Positions 38,035 through 52,518 of a stretch of 64,000 nucleotides of DNA are shown in pieces. The DNA lies in the NCBI RefSeq assembly GCF_037977055.1, contig NZ_CP150274.1, positions 3,658,001-3,722,000 on the forward strand. The letters are read 5' to 3'. Origin of the DNA: Paenibacillus sp. FSL K6-1096 (GTDB lineage: Bacteria; Bacillota; Bacilli; Paenibacillales; Paenibacillaceae). Each line of letters opens with the position of its first letter. Position 1 is the stretch's first letter. Position numbers and translations under genes: made by a program. Below the pieces are notes generated by a model. It did no database searches and was not told the origin of the DNA. It worked only from the letters and a program-made list of their open reading frames with translations.

Positions 38035-40581
38035 ATGGCTGAACAAAATAACCCGCAAATCAGGGATCGGGACATTGGCGTTGAAATGCGTGAATCCTTT
38101 ATGGATTACGCAATGAGCATCATTGTTAGCCGGGCTTTGCCGGATGTGCGGGACGGACTCAAGCCTGTTCACCGACGCATTTTGTTTGCAATGTCGGAAC
38201 TTGGAATGTCCTCGGATAAGCCTCACAAAAAATCAGCGAGAATCGTCGGAGAGGTTATCGGTAAATACCATCCTCACGGTGATTCGGCGGTCTATGAAAC
38301 CATGGTGCGTATGGCCCAGGATTTCTCCATGCGCTATATGCTCGTAGACGGTCACGGCAACTTCGGTTCCATTGACGGGGATATGGCTGCAGCCATGCGT
38401 TATACCGAAGCGCGGCTATCCAAAATCGCCGGGGAAATGCTCCGCGATCTGAACAAAGAGACCGTTGATTTCGCTCCCAACTATGATGGTGAAGAGAATG
38501 AGCCTGTAGTATTGCCTGCCCGTTATCCGAACCTGCTTGTCAACGGTGTTGGCGGGATTGCGGTGGGGATGGCGACCAATATTCCTCCGCACAATCTTGG
38601 CGAGGTTATTGACGGCGTACAGGCGATGATTAAGAATCCAGATATTACGCCTATGGAGCTTATGGAATATATCCAGGGCCCTGACTTCCCGACAGCCGGT
38701 TATATTCTGGGCCGCGAGGGAATCCGTCAGGCCTACCGCACTGGACGCGGCTCGGTGACGATGCGCGCCAAAGCGACGATTGAAGAGAATAACGGCAAGG
38801 CACGAATTGTTGTGCATGAGCTTCCTTACCAGGTTAACAAAGCAAGGCTGGTTGAGAAGATTGCTGAACTGGTCCGCGAGAAAAAGATTGAAGGGATCAC
38901 GGATCTGCGGGATGAATCCGACCGTACCGGTATGCGTGTAGTCATCGAAATGCGGCGCGATGTGAATCCGAGCGTTGTGCTTAACAATCTCTACAAGCAT
39001 ACCTCCATGCAGTCCACCTTCGGCATCAACATGCTGGCTATCGTTAATAGTGAGCCGAAGATTCTGAACCTGCGCGATGTGCTGTATCACTACCTGCAGC
39101 ATCAGATCGAGGTTATCCGCCGGCGGACGATCTTTGAGCTGAAGAAAGCGGAAGCTCGGGCGCATATTCTGGAAGGCTTGCGCATTGCCCTGGATCATCT
39201 GGATGAGGTCATTGCCCTGATCCGCGGTTCACGGACGACTGATATTGCCCGTGAAGGCTTGATGGAAACCTTCAGTCTAAGCGTAGAGCAGGCCCAGGCG
39301 ATCCTCGATATGCGGATGCAGCGCCTGACTGGTCTCGAACGCGAGAAGATTGAGAATGAATATAACGAACTCCTCGCCAAGATCGCTGAATACCGTGAGA
39401 TTCTGGCGAACGAGCATCTGGTGCTGGAGATCATCAGTAACGAGCTGCAGGAGATCCGGGATAAGTACTCTGATGACCGCCGTACCGAGATCACGGTCGG
39501 GGAAGAGAGTATCCTGGACGAGGATCTGATCCCGCGTGAAGAAGTGGTAATCACCATTACCCATACCGGATATATCAAGCGTCTCCCGGTCAGCACCTAC
39601 CGCAGCCAGAAGCGCGGCGGACGCGGTGTAATGGGGATGGACACCAAGGACCAGGACTTTGTGGAGCATCTCTTCGTGAGCAACTCCCATAATTATCTGA
39701 TGTTCTTCACCGATAAGGGCAAGGTCTACCGGATTAAGGCTTACGAGATTCCGGAGCTTGGACGCACCGCCCGGGGAACGCCGATCATTAACCTGATTCA
39801 GATTGAGCAGGGTGAGAAGATCAGTGCGGTCATCCAGGTAGAAGAAGCGGACAGCGACAAATACCTGTTCTTCGCTACCCGCGAGGGCATCGTGAAGAAG
39901 ACGCCTCTGGAGGACTATAACAACATCCGCAAAGGCGGCCTGATTGCAATCAACCTCCGTGAGGAGGATTCCCTGATTGAAGTGAAGCTGACTGACGGGC
40001 AGCAGAACCTGATTATCGGTACCGCCCGCGGCATGTCGATTACCTTCTCGGAGAATGATGTACGCTCTATGGGCCGCAGCGCTACCGGGGTTAAGGGCAT
40101 CACGCTGGATGACAATGACCATGTCATTGGAATGGATTGTGTGGACCCTGAACTTGAAGTGCTGATTGTTACCTCCAAGGGGTACGGCAAGCGGACGCCT
40201 GCCAGTGACTACCGGTATCAGACCCGGGGCGGCAAGGGCATCAAGACCATTAACCTTACGGATAAGAACGGGCCGGTTGTCGGGCTGAAGGTCGTCAAGC
40301 GGGACGAGGATCTGATGATTATTACCACCAGCGGCACCCTGATCCGTACCAGCATGGACGGTATTTCCACGATGGGCCGTTACGCGCAGGGCGTGAAGCT
40401 GATTAACATCCGTGAGGATGATGCTGTAGCTACGCTGTGCAGAGCGGACAAAGAGGAAGATGAATTAACCGAACAGGCGGATGGTGAAGAGGTTCAAGCA
40501 CTAGCTGTGGAGGGTGAAGGCGACAATGGCCAGCCTGATGCAGAAGTAAATGCGGACCACGAAGAGGATCATCAAGAATAG
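38035..40581 (+). CDS. gyrA: DNA gyrase subunit A
   Basis: Breakage-reunion subunit of gyrase. The 848-residue protein has the active-site Tyr at 123 ([10 protein letters not shown]), the quinolone-resistance region [13 protein letters not shown] with Ser84 and Glu88 (the susceptible wild-type pair), and the GyrA box QKRGGRG that starts the C-terminal DNA-wrapping beta-pinwheel. The last 45 residues are a very acidic tail (Asp/Glu/Gln-rich). ATG follows AAGGAGGTCCACCAACTC. Confidence 0.98.
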   Translation: MAEQNNPQIRDRDIGVEMRESFMDYAMSIIVSRALPDVRDGLKPVHRRILFAMSELGMSSDKPHKKSARIVGEVIGKYHPHGDSAVYETMVRMAQDFSMRYMLVDGHGNFGSIDGDMAAAMRYTEARLSKIAGEMLRDLNKETVDFAPNYDGEENEPVVLPARYPNLLVNGVGGIAVGMATNIPPHNLGEVIDGVQAMIKNPDITPMELMEYIQGPDFPTAGYILGREGIRQAYRTGRGSVTMRAKATIEENNGKARIVVHELPYQVNKARLVEKIAELVREKKIEGITDLRDESDRTGMRVVIEMRRDVNPSVVLNNLYKHTSMQSTFGINMLAIVNSEPKILNLRDVLYHYLQHQIEVIRRRTIFELKKAEARAHILEGLRIALDHLDEVIALIRGSRTTDIAREGLMETFSLSVEQAQAILDMRMQRLTGLEREKIENEYNELLAKIAEYREILANEHLVLEIISNELQEIRDKYSDDRRTEITVGEESILDEDLIPREEVVITITHTGYIKRLPVSTYRSQKRGGRGVMGMDTKDQDFVEHLFVSNSHNYLMFFTDKGKVYRIKAYEIPELGRTARGTPIINLIQIEQGEKISAVIQVEEADSDKYLFFATREGIVKKTPLEDYNNIRKGGLIAINLREEDSLIEVKLTDGQQNLIIGTARGMSITFSENDVRSMGRSATGVKGITLDDNDHVIGMDCVDPELEVLIVTSKGYGKRTPASDYRYQTRGGKGIKTINLTDKNGPVVGLKVVKRDEDLMIITTSGTLIRTSMDGISTMGRYAQGVKLINIREDDAVATLCRADKEEDELTEQADGEEVQALAVEGEGDNGQPDAEVNADHEEDHQE

Positions 40582-40595
40582 GCAGATATAGAGGA

Positions 40596-40634
40596 GCATG
40601 GGTTTCTGATTTATAGAGACCCATGCTTTTTTTT
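40596..40634 (+). terminator. terminator of gyrA
   Basis: Perfect GCATGGGT / ACCCATGC stem with a 15-nt loop followed by TTTTTTTT, 14 nt after the stop. Confidence 0.93.
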
Positions 40635-40686
40635 GGAGTATAATTTAGAGCATTACAGGTGTCACCGAACTAAAGGGGCTGAACGT

Positions 40687-41787
40687 ATGCCGAACATATC
40701 CGTTGGAGAGATTCAGGCGGGGGCTAAGATTATTAAGGATGTTATTACTCCTCTTGGAGGGGTGTTATTCAGTAAGGGGAAGATCATTCTCCCGCGGGAT
40801 ATAGAGATATTGCAGGCTTTTCTGATTGGCCAGGTTGAGGTTGAAGGCGCACAGGGAGAAGACAAGGCCGCGGAGCCGGTCAGACCGGCGGGTAAGCAGC
40901 AGGCGCCCCGGGCAGGAGCCTTAATTAACGAGTCCGTACTCGCCAAAAGCAATTCCCCGCTTCACGATGAATATGAGAAGATGCTGGTGCTGATCAAACA
41001 GAGCTACCGGGCGGCGGCGGCCGCCGCCCTTCCCATCTTCGAGCTGCGGAGCCAGCTGGAGCTGCTGATTAGCCATCTGAAAGATTATCATGTCCTGAAA
41101 TTTGCACCGCGTGTTCTGCTGGACCAGGATTATAATTATCATAATGCCGTATTATCTGCCCTGACATCATACCGGATTGCCCAGTGGTGCGGATATCCCC
41201 AGAAGGACTGGATGCAGGCTGCTTTTGCCGGCTTGCTGCATGATATAGGCAATATCAAGGTGGATGAGGCGCTGCTGCAGAAGCCGACTCCCTTGTCCGC
41301 AAGTGAGCTGGATGAAGTGCGCAGACATACAACCTACGGATATCAGCTGCTGCGCAATGTCACTGCGATTAACGAGGGGGTCAGACTGGCCGCTCTCCAG
41401 CACCACGAGAAGATCGATGGTACAGGCTATCCGCTCCGGCTGGATGGCACCCAGATTCATTTCTACGCCAAGATCGTGGCGGTGGCTGACATCTTCCATG
41501 CCATGACCCTGGGCAAGGCCTACAGGAAGGCACAGTCGCCTTATCTGGTCCTGGAGCAGCTTCAGAAGGAGAGCTTCGGCAAGCTGGACCCGGTCATTGT
41601 CCAAACCTTCATCCAGAAAACAACCGATCTGTACAGCGGAACGCGGATACGTCTTAGCGACGGGCGCCACGGGGAGATTATCTTCACTGACCGTACTCAT
41701 CCCACCAGGCCGATGGTTCAGGTAGAAGGCACCATTGTGAATCTGGCCCAGGAGCGGGAGCTGCATATTCAGGAGATTATTGCTTAA
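40687..41787 (+). CDS. HD-GYP-like domain protein
   Basis: HD-GYP enzymes hydrolyse c-di-GMP. The 366-residue protein has an N-terminal region (about residues 1-130, DUF3391-like or unassigned) and a C-terminal HD-GYP domain with LLHDIGNIKVDEALLQKP, RRHTTYGYQLL, LQHHEKIDGTGYP and VAVADIFHAMT. The metal-binding HD, H, HH and D residues are present, but the usual HDIGK is HDIGN here. ATG 40687 follows AAAGGGG; the reading frame from 40633 begins within a promoter-like TATAAT. It sits between gyrA and the rRNA operon. Confidence 0.85.
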   Translation: MPNISVGEIQAGAKIIKDVITPLGGVLFSKGKIILPRDIEILQAFLIGQVEVEGAQGEDKAAEPVRPAGKQQAPRAGALINESVLAKSNSPLHDEYEKMLVLIKQSYRAAAAAALPIFELRSQLELLISHLKDYHVLKFAPRVLLDQDYNYHNAVLSALTSYRIAQWCGYPQKDWMQAAFAGLLHDIGNIKVDEALLQKPTPLSASELDEVRRHTTYGYQLLRNVTAINEGVRLAALQHHEKIDGTGYPLRLDGTQIHFYAKIVAVADIFHAMTLGKAYRKAQSPYLVLEQLQKESFGKLDPVIVQTFIQKTTDLYSGTRIRLSDGRHGEIIFTDRTHPTRPMVQVEGTIVNLAQERELHIQEIIA

Positions 41788-41807
41788 GCATGGTTTTGAT
41801 AGCGAAT

Positions 41808-41874
41808 AGAAAGCTATGTCATCCGACAGCTGAGTTGCTGTTATAAGGAAAGTGACATAGCTTTCTGTAATTTT
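41808..41874 (+). terminator. long hairpin terminator after the HD-GYP gene
   Basis: Perfect 14-bp inverted repeat AGAAAGCTATGTCA / TGACATAGCTTTCT separated by 31 nt, followed by GTAATTTTC. Confidence 0.75.
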
Positions 41875-41885
41875 CGAAATAACTC

Positions 41886-41914
41886 TTGCAATGAATCTCT
41901 AACCATGGTATATT
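41886..41914 (+). promoter_or_regulatory. rRNA promoter P1
   Basis: TTGCAA, 17-nt spacer, TATATT. Confidence 0.85.
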
Positions 41915-41970
41915 CTATTTCTGGCCGCGAAACATCAACGCCTTGCTCGAAAAGAAGTTAAAAAAAGAGC

Positions 41971-41999
41971 TTGCATTGATCGGTCGGATGTGATATATT
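41971..41999 (+). promoter_or_regulatory. rRNA promoter P2
   Basis: TTGCAT, 17-nt spacer, TATATT, 85 bp downstream of P1. Two tandem promoters are typical of Firmicute rrn operons. Confidence 0.85.
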
Positions 42000-42182
42000 A
42001 TAAGAGTTGCTGGCGACGAGATAATGATCGCTGACAACGAGCTTGATCTTTGAAAACTGAACAACGAGTGAGTATCGGAAATCACCTCGGTGATTCCAAA
42101 TTAGAGAATGTAACCATTCTCGTCAGATGTTTCAAAATGAGCTATCGCTCTTTCTATAAGCGCTTACTTCGGTAAGCGTCCT

Positions 42183-47034
<4,852 letters not shown>

Positions 47035-47229
47035 ATAAACTACCCCAAAAAGTGAAGAAGACGCTGACAAAGCGGATTCCGAGTACTTTCCGGGGGCCCC
47101 GTAACAAGGGCAAACGCAGATTTCTGTTTCGGATTCAGTTTTCAGGCGATTAAGCCTGGCAGGAAGTTAAACCGATGGTTTGATATTTTCTGTAGCGATT
47201 TCGAGAAGCGTAGGCTTCGAAAAATCATG

Positions 47230-47346
47230 TTTGGTGGCGATAGCGGAAGGGTTCCACGCGTACCCATCCCGAACACGACCGTTAAGCCTTCCAGCGCCGA
47301 TGGTACTTGGACCGAAGGGTCCTGGGAGAGTAGGACGCCGCCAAGC
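47230..47346 (+). rRNA. rrf: 5S ribosomal RNA
   Basis: About 117 nt beginning TTTGGTGGCGATAGC and ending CGCCGCCAAGC, the two ends pairing as helix I. The conserved CCCATCCCGAACACG loop is present. Confidence 0.95.
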
Positions 47347-47350
47347 ACAC

Positions 47351-47385
47351 AAAACCACTGTTGATCACTCGACAGTGGTTTTTTT
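47351..47385 (+). terminator. terminator of the rRNA operon
   Basis: AACCACTGT / ACAGTGGTT stem with a 10-nt loop, followed by TTTTTT. Confidence 0.93.
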
Positions 47386-48107
47386 GTATGCATGGGCTGC
47401 ATGGCTAATGAGATGGGCGATGTCTGAATGGATCGGATAAACGGGGATGAAAGACAAAGGGGAAGGGGAAGTAGTTGGATTTTGTACACTTGCTGGGGAA
47501 GGAATGGACGATCCTCAGACAGCAGTTGGATAAACAACACTTAATTCTTTCGATTCCAGCCCAAGTAACCGTAACGCGTTCCAATAGATGCTATTAATCC
47601 AATTGCTTCCACCAAATGCGCAGAAACCAGCAAAATAAGATACGTTTGTCCAACTGCTTCAGCCAAATACACAGACACCGCCGAAGTAGGATAAGTTTAT
47701 ACAGCTCTTTAGTCAAACGCACAGAAATCAGCGAGATGAATTACGTTTTGCTGCTTGTTTTGTTGTATCAGTAGTTTAAGCGGGTTGTACTTGTATAGCA
47801 GTGGATAAGGAGCGAAGGTTCTGAAAAGTAGAAGACGGTCCTATGGCGACTGAAGACGATGATTCGACAATAGTATACTTGAGGCCTAGGCACATAGAAA
47901 TAAAGGGATAGGACTGCGAAACCAAAAATAATAAAAACGCTTACAAACGGGTGACATTTTTGTTACCGACAAGGCGATGGTTCCAAGTATAATGGAAAAG
48001 TGCAATTATTAAGCAGATGCCTTAATACGAATGAACTACATTGAAATTCTGACCTGGAATTTTCTTGCGTCTTAAGATGCATGGTAGAGGTAAGGAGGAT
48101 TTAAGGT
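47386..48107. other. 722-bp intergenic region
   Basis: Holds a degenerate 51-bp tandem repeat (47598-47751) and, near 47991, a TATAAT-like -10 in front of the lipoprotein gene. No convincing gene was seen. Confidence 0.6.
47598..47751. repeat. three degenerate 51-bp tandem repeat units
   Basis: Units 47598-47648, 47649-47699 and 47700-47751 share a pattern like TCCAAYTGCTTC-CCAAA-CACAGA-ACC-GC-AA, ending in TACGTTT, with the third most diverged. Unit length equals that of the 15.7-16.1 kb array, but the sequence differs. Confidence 0.7.
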
Positions 48108-48527
48108 ATGAAGCGAACCCAACCTATATGGATATTCGTTATTCTTTGTATAGTCGGACTTATGCTGGCTGGTTGTGGAACGAAAGAGCCTGCCTGGGAG
48201 ACTTTTGATGGTGCGCTCAATGAGAAGGAATTCCCCGTCCCGAAGGAGGCCAGTTCTCCCGACCGGACCACGACGAACGTTGCCATGGATTATGTGCGGT
48301 ACTCTCTGCCCGGATTGAAGGAGAAGAAGGGTGTACCGGAGCCGTACCTGGAGACTATTAAGGAGTGGGGCTGGGAGGAGCAGGAATCTAATGATGAGGA
48401 GTCCGGAAGCTCCCGGGTGTTCGAGAAGGAAGGAACGATTGTACACCTGACTGTTCATGATGGCTACTTCATTGTGATGATTCCGAAGGAGAAGAAGGTC
48501 ACTACGAAAGGCTTGAAGAGCCGCTAA
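48108..48527 (+). CDS. small lipoprotein of unknown function
   Basis: A 139-residue protein with an N-terminal signal peptide and lipobox LAGC at about residues 20-23, so it is probably anchored to the outer face of the membrane. The mature part is acidic and hydrophilic with a beta-strand-like C-terminal segment (TIVHLTVHDGYFIVMIPKE). Not recognised. ATG follows AAGGAGGATTTAAGGT. It is followed by a bidirectional terminator. Confidence 0.75.
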   Translation: MKRTQPIWIFVILCIVGLMLAGCGTKEPAWETFDGALNEKEFPVPKEASSPDRTTTNVAMDYVRYSLPGLKEKKGVPEPYLETIKEWGWEEQESNDEESGSSRVFEKEGTIVHLTVHDGYFIVMIPKEKKVTTKGLKSR

Positions 48528-48563
48528 AAAATCGCCGTCCGGTATTGCGGATGGCGATTTTTT
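48526..48563. terminator. bidirectional terminator between the lipoprotein and membrane-protein genes
   Basis: AAAAAATCGCC-CCG / CGG-GGCGATTTTTT gives a stem flanked by A on the left and T on the right, serving both convergent genes. Confidence 0.88.
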
Positions 48564-48608
48564 GTGGGAAGGCTGCTGGATTCAAAGTTTATGTATAGCT
48601 GATATGGA

Positions 48609-49133
48609 TTATTGGGTGTAATAGGAGGCGTCGGCCGCACTGAATTTGAGCATTCCGTCTTGTGCGGCACGGTTCAGGCGCAGCAGGGTATAGAGCCGCG
48701 GCAGAAGGAGCCACAGATGGCATACGGCCAGGGATGACGTGAAAGCAGGCGGAGCCCAGACAATGAAAAGTGCGGCGATACACAGGCCGATCCAGAGGTT
48801 ATGCAACTGGACTTTGCGGAAGATACCGTAGTTGATGTACTGGTCGGGCATGTAACCGGGCCATGGCAGCCGCAGGGACAGTCTCCAGCGCTTGGCGACC
48901 GGATGCCCGGTAATCAGCAGGACAGAGCGCGAGATGACATACTGAATCCACAGCATGACCGGTGCGGCGATAATCATATACAGGATGCTGAACCAGGACA
49001 GGAAGATGCTCTCAAGTATCAGGCAGAGTAGGGGGAGGACCAGATATATCCGCACCAGAGGGGCGGTAATATTGATTTTTCTGATAAGCTTGTATTGATA
49101 GAATGTTGCTGCACCTTTGGTATTGGGTTCCAT
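48609..49133 (-). CDS. hypothetical membrane protein
   Basis: A 174-residue protein with about four membrane segments (near residues 28-48, 52-70, 112-130 and 135-152) and a basic loop between the second and third. No family was recognised. It is on the minus strand, against the local gene direction, between a lipoprotein gene and gin. Confidence 0.6.
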   Translation of the reverse strand: MEPNTKGAATFYQYKLIRKINITAPLVRIYLVLPLLCLILESIFLSWFSILYMIIAAPVMLWIQYVISRSVLLITGHPVAKRWRLSLRLPWPGYMPDQYINYGIFRKVQLHNLWIGLCIAALFIVWAPPAFTSSLAVCHLWLLLPRLYTLLRLNRAAQDGMLKFSAADASYYTQ

Positions 49134-49344
49134 ACAGGAATTCCGGACCTCCTCAGAAGTGATCTTGTTATTAATATCGGCCTGTGCGTGCGTTTTGTTA
49201 AACCGGCCGGACCGGAATCACCGATTGGGGATATGGCGAATATATATATTTCAGGCTATGAAGGGTTAGGAAAAAACTATGAAAAGGTTTAAAATGATAG
49301 AAGGTGTAGCATACTGTTCTTAAAAGAGTCAAGGTGGGATGATT

Positions 49345-49536
49345 ATGGAACAGCAACAGCAAACAGGGCAGGCCTGCATCATCTGCGGCCAGGAGAAGGA
49401 AGAGGGCATTGTGATTGTCTCACATTTCATCTGTGAGGATTGTGAGAGTGAGATGGTGCATACGGAGGCGGAGGACGCGAAGTACCGTTTTTTCATCGGG
49501 CGGATGAAGAAGATCAATCTGATGAAGAATGCTTAA
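49345..49536 (+). CDS. gin: anti-sigma-G factor Gin (CsfB)
   Basis: Gin inhibits sigma-G (and sigma-E) to time sporulation transcription. The 63-residue protein has a zinc-binding pair CIICG and CEDCE (Cys 11, 14, 30, 33) and a C-terminal helix RFFIGRMKKINL. ATG 49345 is preferred over 49339 because GGTGGG is then 6 nt upstream. A promoter typical of sigma-F was not confidently found. A weak terminator follows. Confidence 0.9.
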   Translation: MEQQQQTGQACIICGQEKEEGIVIVSHFICEDCESEMVHTEAEDAKYRFFIGRMKKINLMKNA

Positions 49537-49628
49537 CCCAAGTGCTCTGCCTGTATCAGAATTACCCTATAAAGAGCGGGTGGTGAAAATGTGCTTTGTC
49601 TCCTGCAAAATGATGTATTCTCTTAACG

Positions 49629-49666
49629 GCTGCTCTGCCCTGAACGGGTGAGGGGAGCTTTTTTAT
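49629..49666 (+). terminator. probable terminator after gin
   Basis: GCTC-CCC / GGG-GGAGC hairpin with mismatches, followed by TTTTTT. Confidence 0.6.
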
Positions 49667-49793
49667 TGTAAAGGAAAAGTTGTAGGATCTCCGCCAAGCG
49701 GACGGGAGTTTATTGAGGATTCGGATGCAGAACAATAGGCGTAAGGCTGGATTTACGCTAAAATAGAAGGTAACCCGAAGGAAGGAAAAGCCG

Positions 49794-51401
49794 ATGGACA
49801 AGCTACAGCCTGAAAGGGCGCCTATATACGAAATGTTAGAGCAATACAGACAGAAGGGAAATATATCTTATCATGTGCCGGGCCATAAGAATGGTGCGGC
49901 TTACCGGAACCCTGAAGATGCCGGGCTTCTGGTGGAAGTGATGCGCTATGATGTAACGGAGATTACCGGAACGGATGATCTTCATCACCCGGAAGGAGTG
50001 ATCCGCGAGGCGCAGGAGCTGGCAGCAGCCTGTTATGGCGCGGAGGAGAGCTTCCTGCTCGTAGGCGGAAGCACAGCGGGCAATCTGGCGCTGATTCTGA
50101 CCGTCTGCCCGGAGCCGGGGATGCTGCTCTTAGTGCAGCGCAACGTCCATAAGTCGGTCATCCATGGACTGATGCTGGCAGGCGCACGCGCCGTGTTCCT
50201 GGAGCCGCTGCTTGACCCGGGCAGCGGACTTGCCGTTGCACCGTCACCGGAGACGGTGCAGGCTGCGCTGGCAGCCTACCCGGAGGCTGCCGGCGTACTG
50301 GTGACCATGCCGAATTACTACGGCATGGGCAGCGACCTTGCGCCCCTCGCGCAGGCCTGTCACACCAGCGGCGTGCCGCTGCTGGTGGATGAGGCCCATG
50401 GGGCGCATTACGGGCAGCACCCGGCGCTTCCGCCCGGGGCGCTGGCCTGTGGCGCGGACGGCGTGGTGCAGTCCACGCATAAGATGCTGACGGCGCTGAC
50501 GATGGGCGCCATGCTGCATGTGCAGGGCCCACGGCTCGACCGCGCGCTGTTGCGCCAGCGGCTGGCCATGGTGCAGAGCTCCAGCCCATCCTACCCCGTG
50601 ATGGCTTCGCTCGATCTGGCCCGGCGCCTGCTGCACAGCCGCGGCGCCGCTGCCTTCACGGCGGGGCTCGCCGCCGTGGACGCCCTGCAGCGCGGCCTGG
50701 CGGCGCTGCCGCGCTTCCGGCTGCTGCAGCCGCCGGCGCAGCAGCACAGCCCCGGCGGCGCTGGCAACGCCGCCGCCGGGACCGGGCCGCCGCCGCTGCG
50801 CCCGGCGGCGTATACGGCCCAGGACCCCTTCAAGGCGGTCATCTATGATGCCGCGGGGGTCCTGGGGGGCTTCGAGCTGCAGCGGCTGCTCGAAGCGAGG
50901 GGGATCGTGCCGGAGATGAGCGACGACCGGCACGTGGTGCTGGCCTTCAGCCTCGGCTCGAAGGCGGAGGAGGCAGCGGTGCTGCTGGAGGCGCTGCGGG
51001 ATATTGCAGCGCAGAGCCCCGGCATCCCGGGGAACACCGCCCAGGATGCATCATATAATGACAGCAGAGAGGGGATACCATCCTCACCTGCTCAACATTC
51101 CACGTGGAACAATTTCAGTGTTCCGCAGATTTCGGCCCCGGTTGCGTTCTCTACGAAGCCGGTTGCCGCCGGACAGACAGAGAGCGTCAAGCTTGAAGCC
51201 GGTGCGGGCAGGATGGCGGCGGAGATGGTGATCCCCTATCCGCCAGGCATTCCGCTGCTGTACCCTGGAGAGACAATCACAGCGCCTGTACTGGGCAGGC
51301 TGATCCGGCTGCGCGATGGCGGGGCCAAGTTCCAGGCCTGTGCCGATCCCGCCTTACAGCGGATTAAGGTATACAACAATCAGAAGGGCGGAGAAGCATA
51401 A
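49794..51401 (+). CDS. YaaO-type Orn/Lys/Arg decarboxylase-like PLP enzyme
   Basis: Aminotransferase-fold PLP protein related to arginine/lysine decarboxylases and located before tmk as yaaO is in B. subtilis. The 535 residues contain ISYHVPGHKNGAAYR, LVGGSTAGNLALIL, PLLVDEAHGAHYG and the PLP-Lys motif STHKMLTALTMGA. About 50.2-51.0 kb is strikingly GC-rich, encoding an Ala/Gly/Pro-rich stretch (AGNAAAGTGPPP), and a second loosely conserved insert lies around residues 405-470. Substrate not determinable. ATG 49794 follows GAAGGAAGG. The tmk GTG directly abuts its stop. Confidence 0.88.
   Translation: MDKLQPERAPIYEMLEQYRQKGNISYHVPGHKNGAAYRNPEDAGLLVEVMRYDVTEITGTDDLHHPEGVIREAQELAAACYGAEESFLLVGGSTAGNLALILTVCPEPGMLLLVQRNVHKSVIHGLMLAGARAVFLEPLLDPGSGLAVAPSPETVQAALAAYPEAAGVLVTMPNYYGMGSDLAPLAQACHTSGVPLLVDEAHGAHYGQHPALPPGALACGADGVVQSTHKMLTALTMGAMLHVQGPRLDRALLRQRLAMVQSSSPSYPVMASLDLARRLLHSRGAAAFTAGLAAVDALQRGLAALPRFRLLQPPAQQHSPGGAGNAAAGTGPPPLRPAAYTAQDPFKAVIYDAAGVLGGFELQRLLEARGIVPEMSDDRHVVLAFSLGSKAEEAAVLLEALRDIAAQSPGIPGNTAQDASYNDSREGIPSSPAQHSTWNNFSVPQISAPVAFSTKPVAAGQTESVKLEAGAGRMAAEMVIPYPPGIPLLYPGETITAPVLGRLIRLRDGGAKFQACADPALQRIKVYNNQKGGEA
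51096..51111. promoter_or_regulatory. degenerate parS-like palindrome within the decarboxylase gene
   Basis: CATTCCACGTGGAACA has the symmetric core TTCCACGTGGAA and differs from parS at four positions. It lies in the poorly conserved insert of the gene, 21 kb right of dnaA. Confidence 0.4.
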
Positions 51402-52043
51402 GTGAAGCGAGAAGGTTTCTTCATTACTCTGGAGGGAGGGGACGGCTCCGGCAAAACAACGATACTGGGCAGAGTAGCAGCCTATCTGCAGAACCACTCC
51501 ATGCCCTATATCATTACCCGCGAGCCGGGCGGAATCGAGATTGCGGAGAAGATCCGCTCCATCATCCTGGACCCGGCCCACACAGCGATGGATGCGCGGA
51601 CGGAGGCGCTGTTATATGCGGCGGCAAGAAGCCAGCATCTGGCCGAGGTGGTCGAGCCGGCACTGGAGCAGGGAATTACGGTGCTCTGTGACCGTTTTGT
51701 CGACAGCAGTCTGGTCTATCAGGGGGTGGCAAGAGGTCTGGGGATTGAAGCGGTGCGGGAGATTAACCGGTTCGCTACAGGCGGAAGAATGCCGGATCTT
51801 ACCTTCTACCTTGATGTGGACCCCGAGGTGGGCCTGTCCCGGATTGCCGCCAATCATGGCCGTGAAGTCAACCGCCTGGATCTGGAGAGCCTTGAATTCC
51901 ATCAGAAGGTGAAGGCGGGCTATGAACAGGTCATTGCCGCAGAGCAGCAGCGGATTGTTGTGCTTGACGCCAACCGTCCCATCCATATGGTGGAGCAGGA
52001 GCTGGTGCAGGTATTGAAGGACAGGATTTTGAAGGATTTCTAA
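51402..52043 (+). CDS. tmk: thymidylate kinase
   Basis: Phosphorylates dTMP to dTDP. The 213-residue P-loop protein has LEGGDGSGKTT, the TREPGG motif and VLCDRFVDSSLVYQG. It starts at GTG 51402 immediately after the decarboxylase stop, with GGCGGAG upstream. It opens the conserved run tmk-darA-yaaR-holB-ricT-yabA. Confidence 0.96.
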   Translation: MKREGFFITLEGGDGSGKTTILGRVAAYLQNHSMPYIITREPGGIEIAEKIRSIILDPAHTAMDARTEALLYAAARSQHLAEVVEPALEQGITVLCDRFVDSSLVYQGVARGLGIEAVREINRFATGGRMPDLTFYLDVDPEVGLSRIAANHGREVNRLDLESLEFHQKVKAGYEQVIAAEQQRIVVLDANRPIHMVEQELVQVLKDRILKDF

Positions 52044-52150
52044 AAGGTTTTGTCTAATATAACGGTAGAGGTATAATGATTACACACAGACCTGTAGCGC
52101 ATAAGCTGCTGCCAGCTCTGTGATTACCAATATGCAGGAGGGGATACGAG

Positions 52151-52480
52151 ATGAATTTGATCATTGCAATTATCCAGGACAAAGACAGCAACCGGCTATC
52201 CAGTGAACTGGTTAAGGCGAATTTCCGCGCGACCAAGCTGGCCAGTACAGGCGGATTTCTCCGCGCGGGTAACACTACCTTTCTGATCGGGGTAGATGAT
52301 ATTCAAGTAGATGCTGTTCTCACTGTTATCCGCAACAGCTGCAAAGTGCGTGAGCAATTGGTCACTCCGGTTACGCCGATGAGCGGTACGACCGATTCCT
52401 ATTTGCCGCTTCCTGTGGAAGTGCAGGTAGGCGGAGCCACCGTATTCGTGCTTCCTGTCGACCGGTTCGAGCATTACTGA
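52151..52480 (+). CDS. darA: c-di-AMP receptor protein DarA (PstA/YaaQ)
   Basis: A 109-residue PII-like trimeric protein that binds c-di-AMP; its partner is unknown in most species. Features are MNLIIAIIQDKDSNRLS, ATKLASTGGFLRAGNTTFLIGV (read in parts) and VEVQVGGATVFVLPVDRFE. ATG follows AGGAGGGGATACGAG. In this window it joins gdpP and the ydaO-type riboswitch as c-di-AMP components. Confidence 0.93.
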   Translation: MNLIIAIIQDKDSNRLSSELVKANFRATKLASTGGFLRAGNTTFLIGVDDIQVDAVLTVIRNSCKVREQLVTPVTPMSGTTDSYLPLPVEVQVGGATVFVLPVDRFEHY

Positions 52481-52518
52481 GCCTAAGGGGCTACAGACCA
52501 TAAGGGCGGTAGATATCC

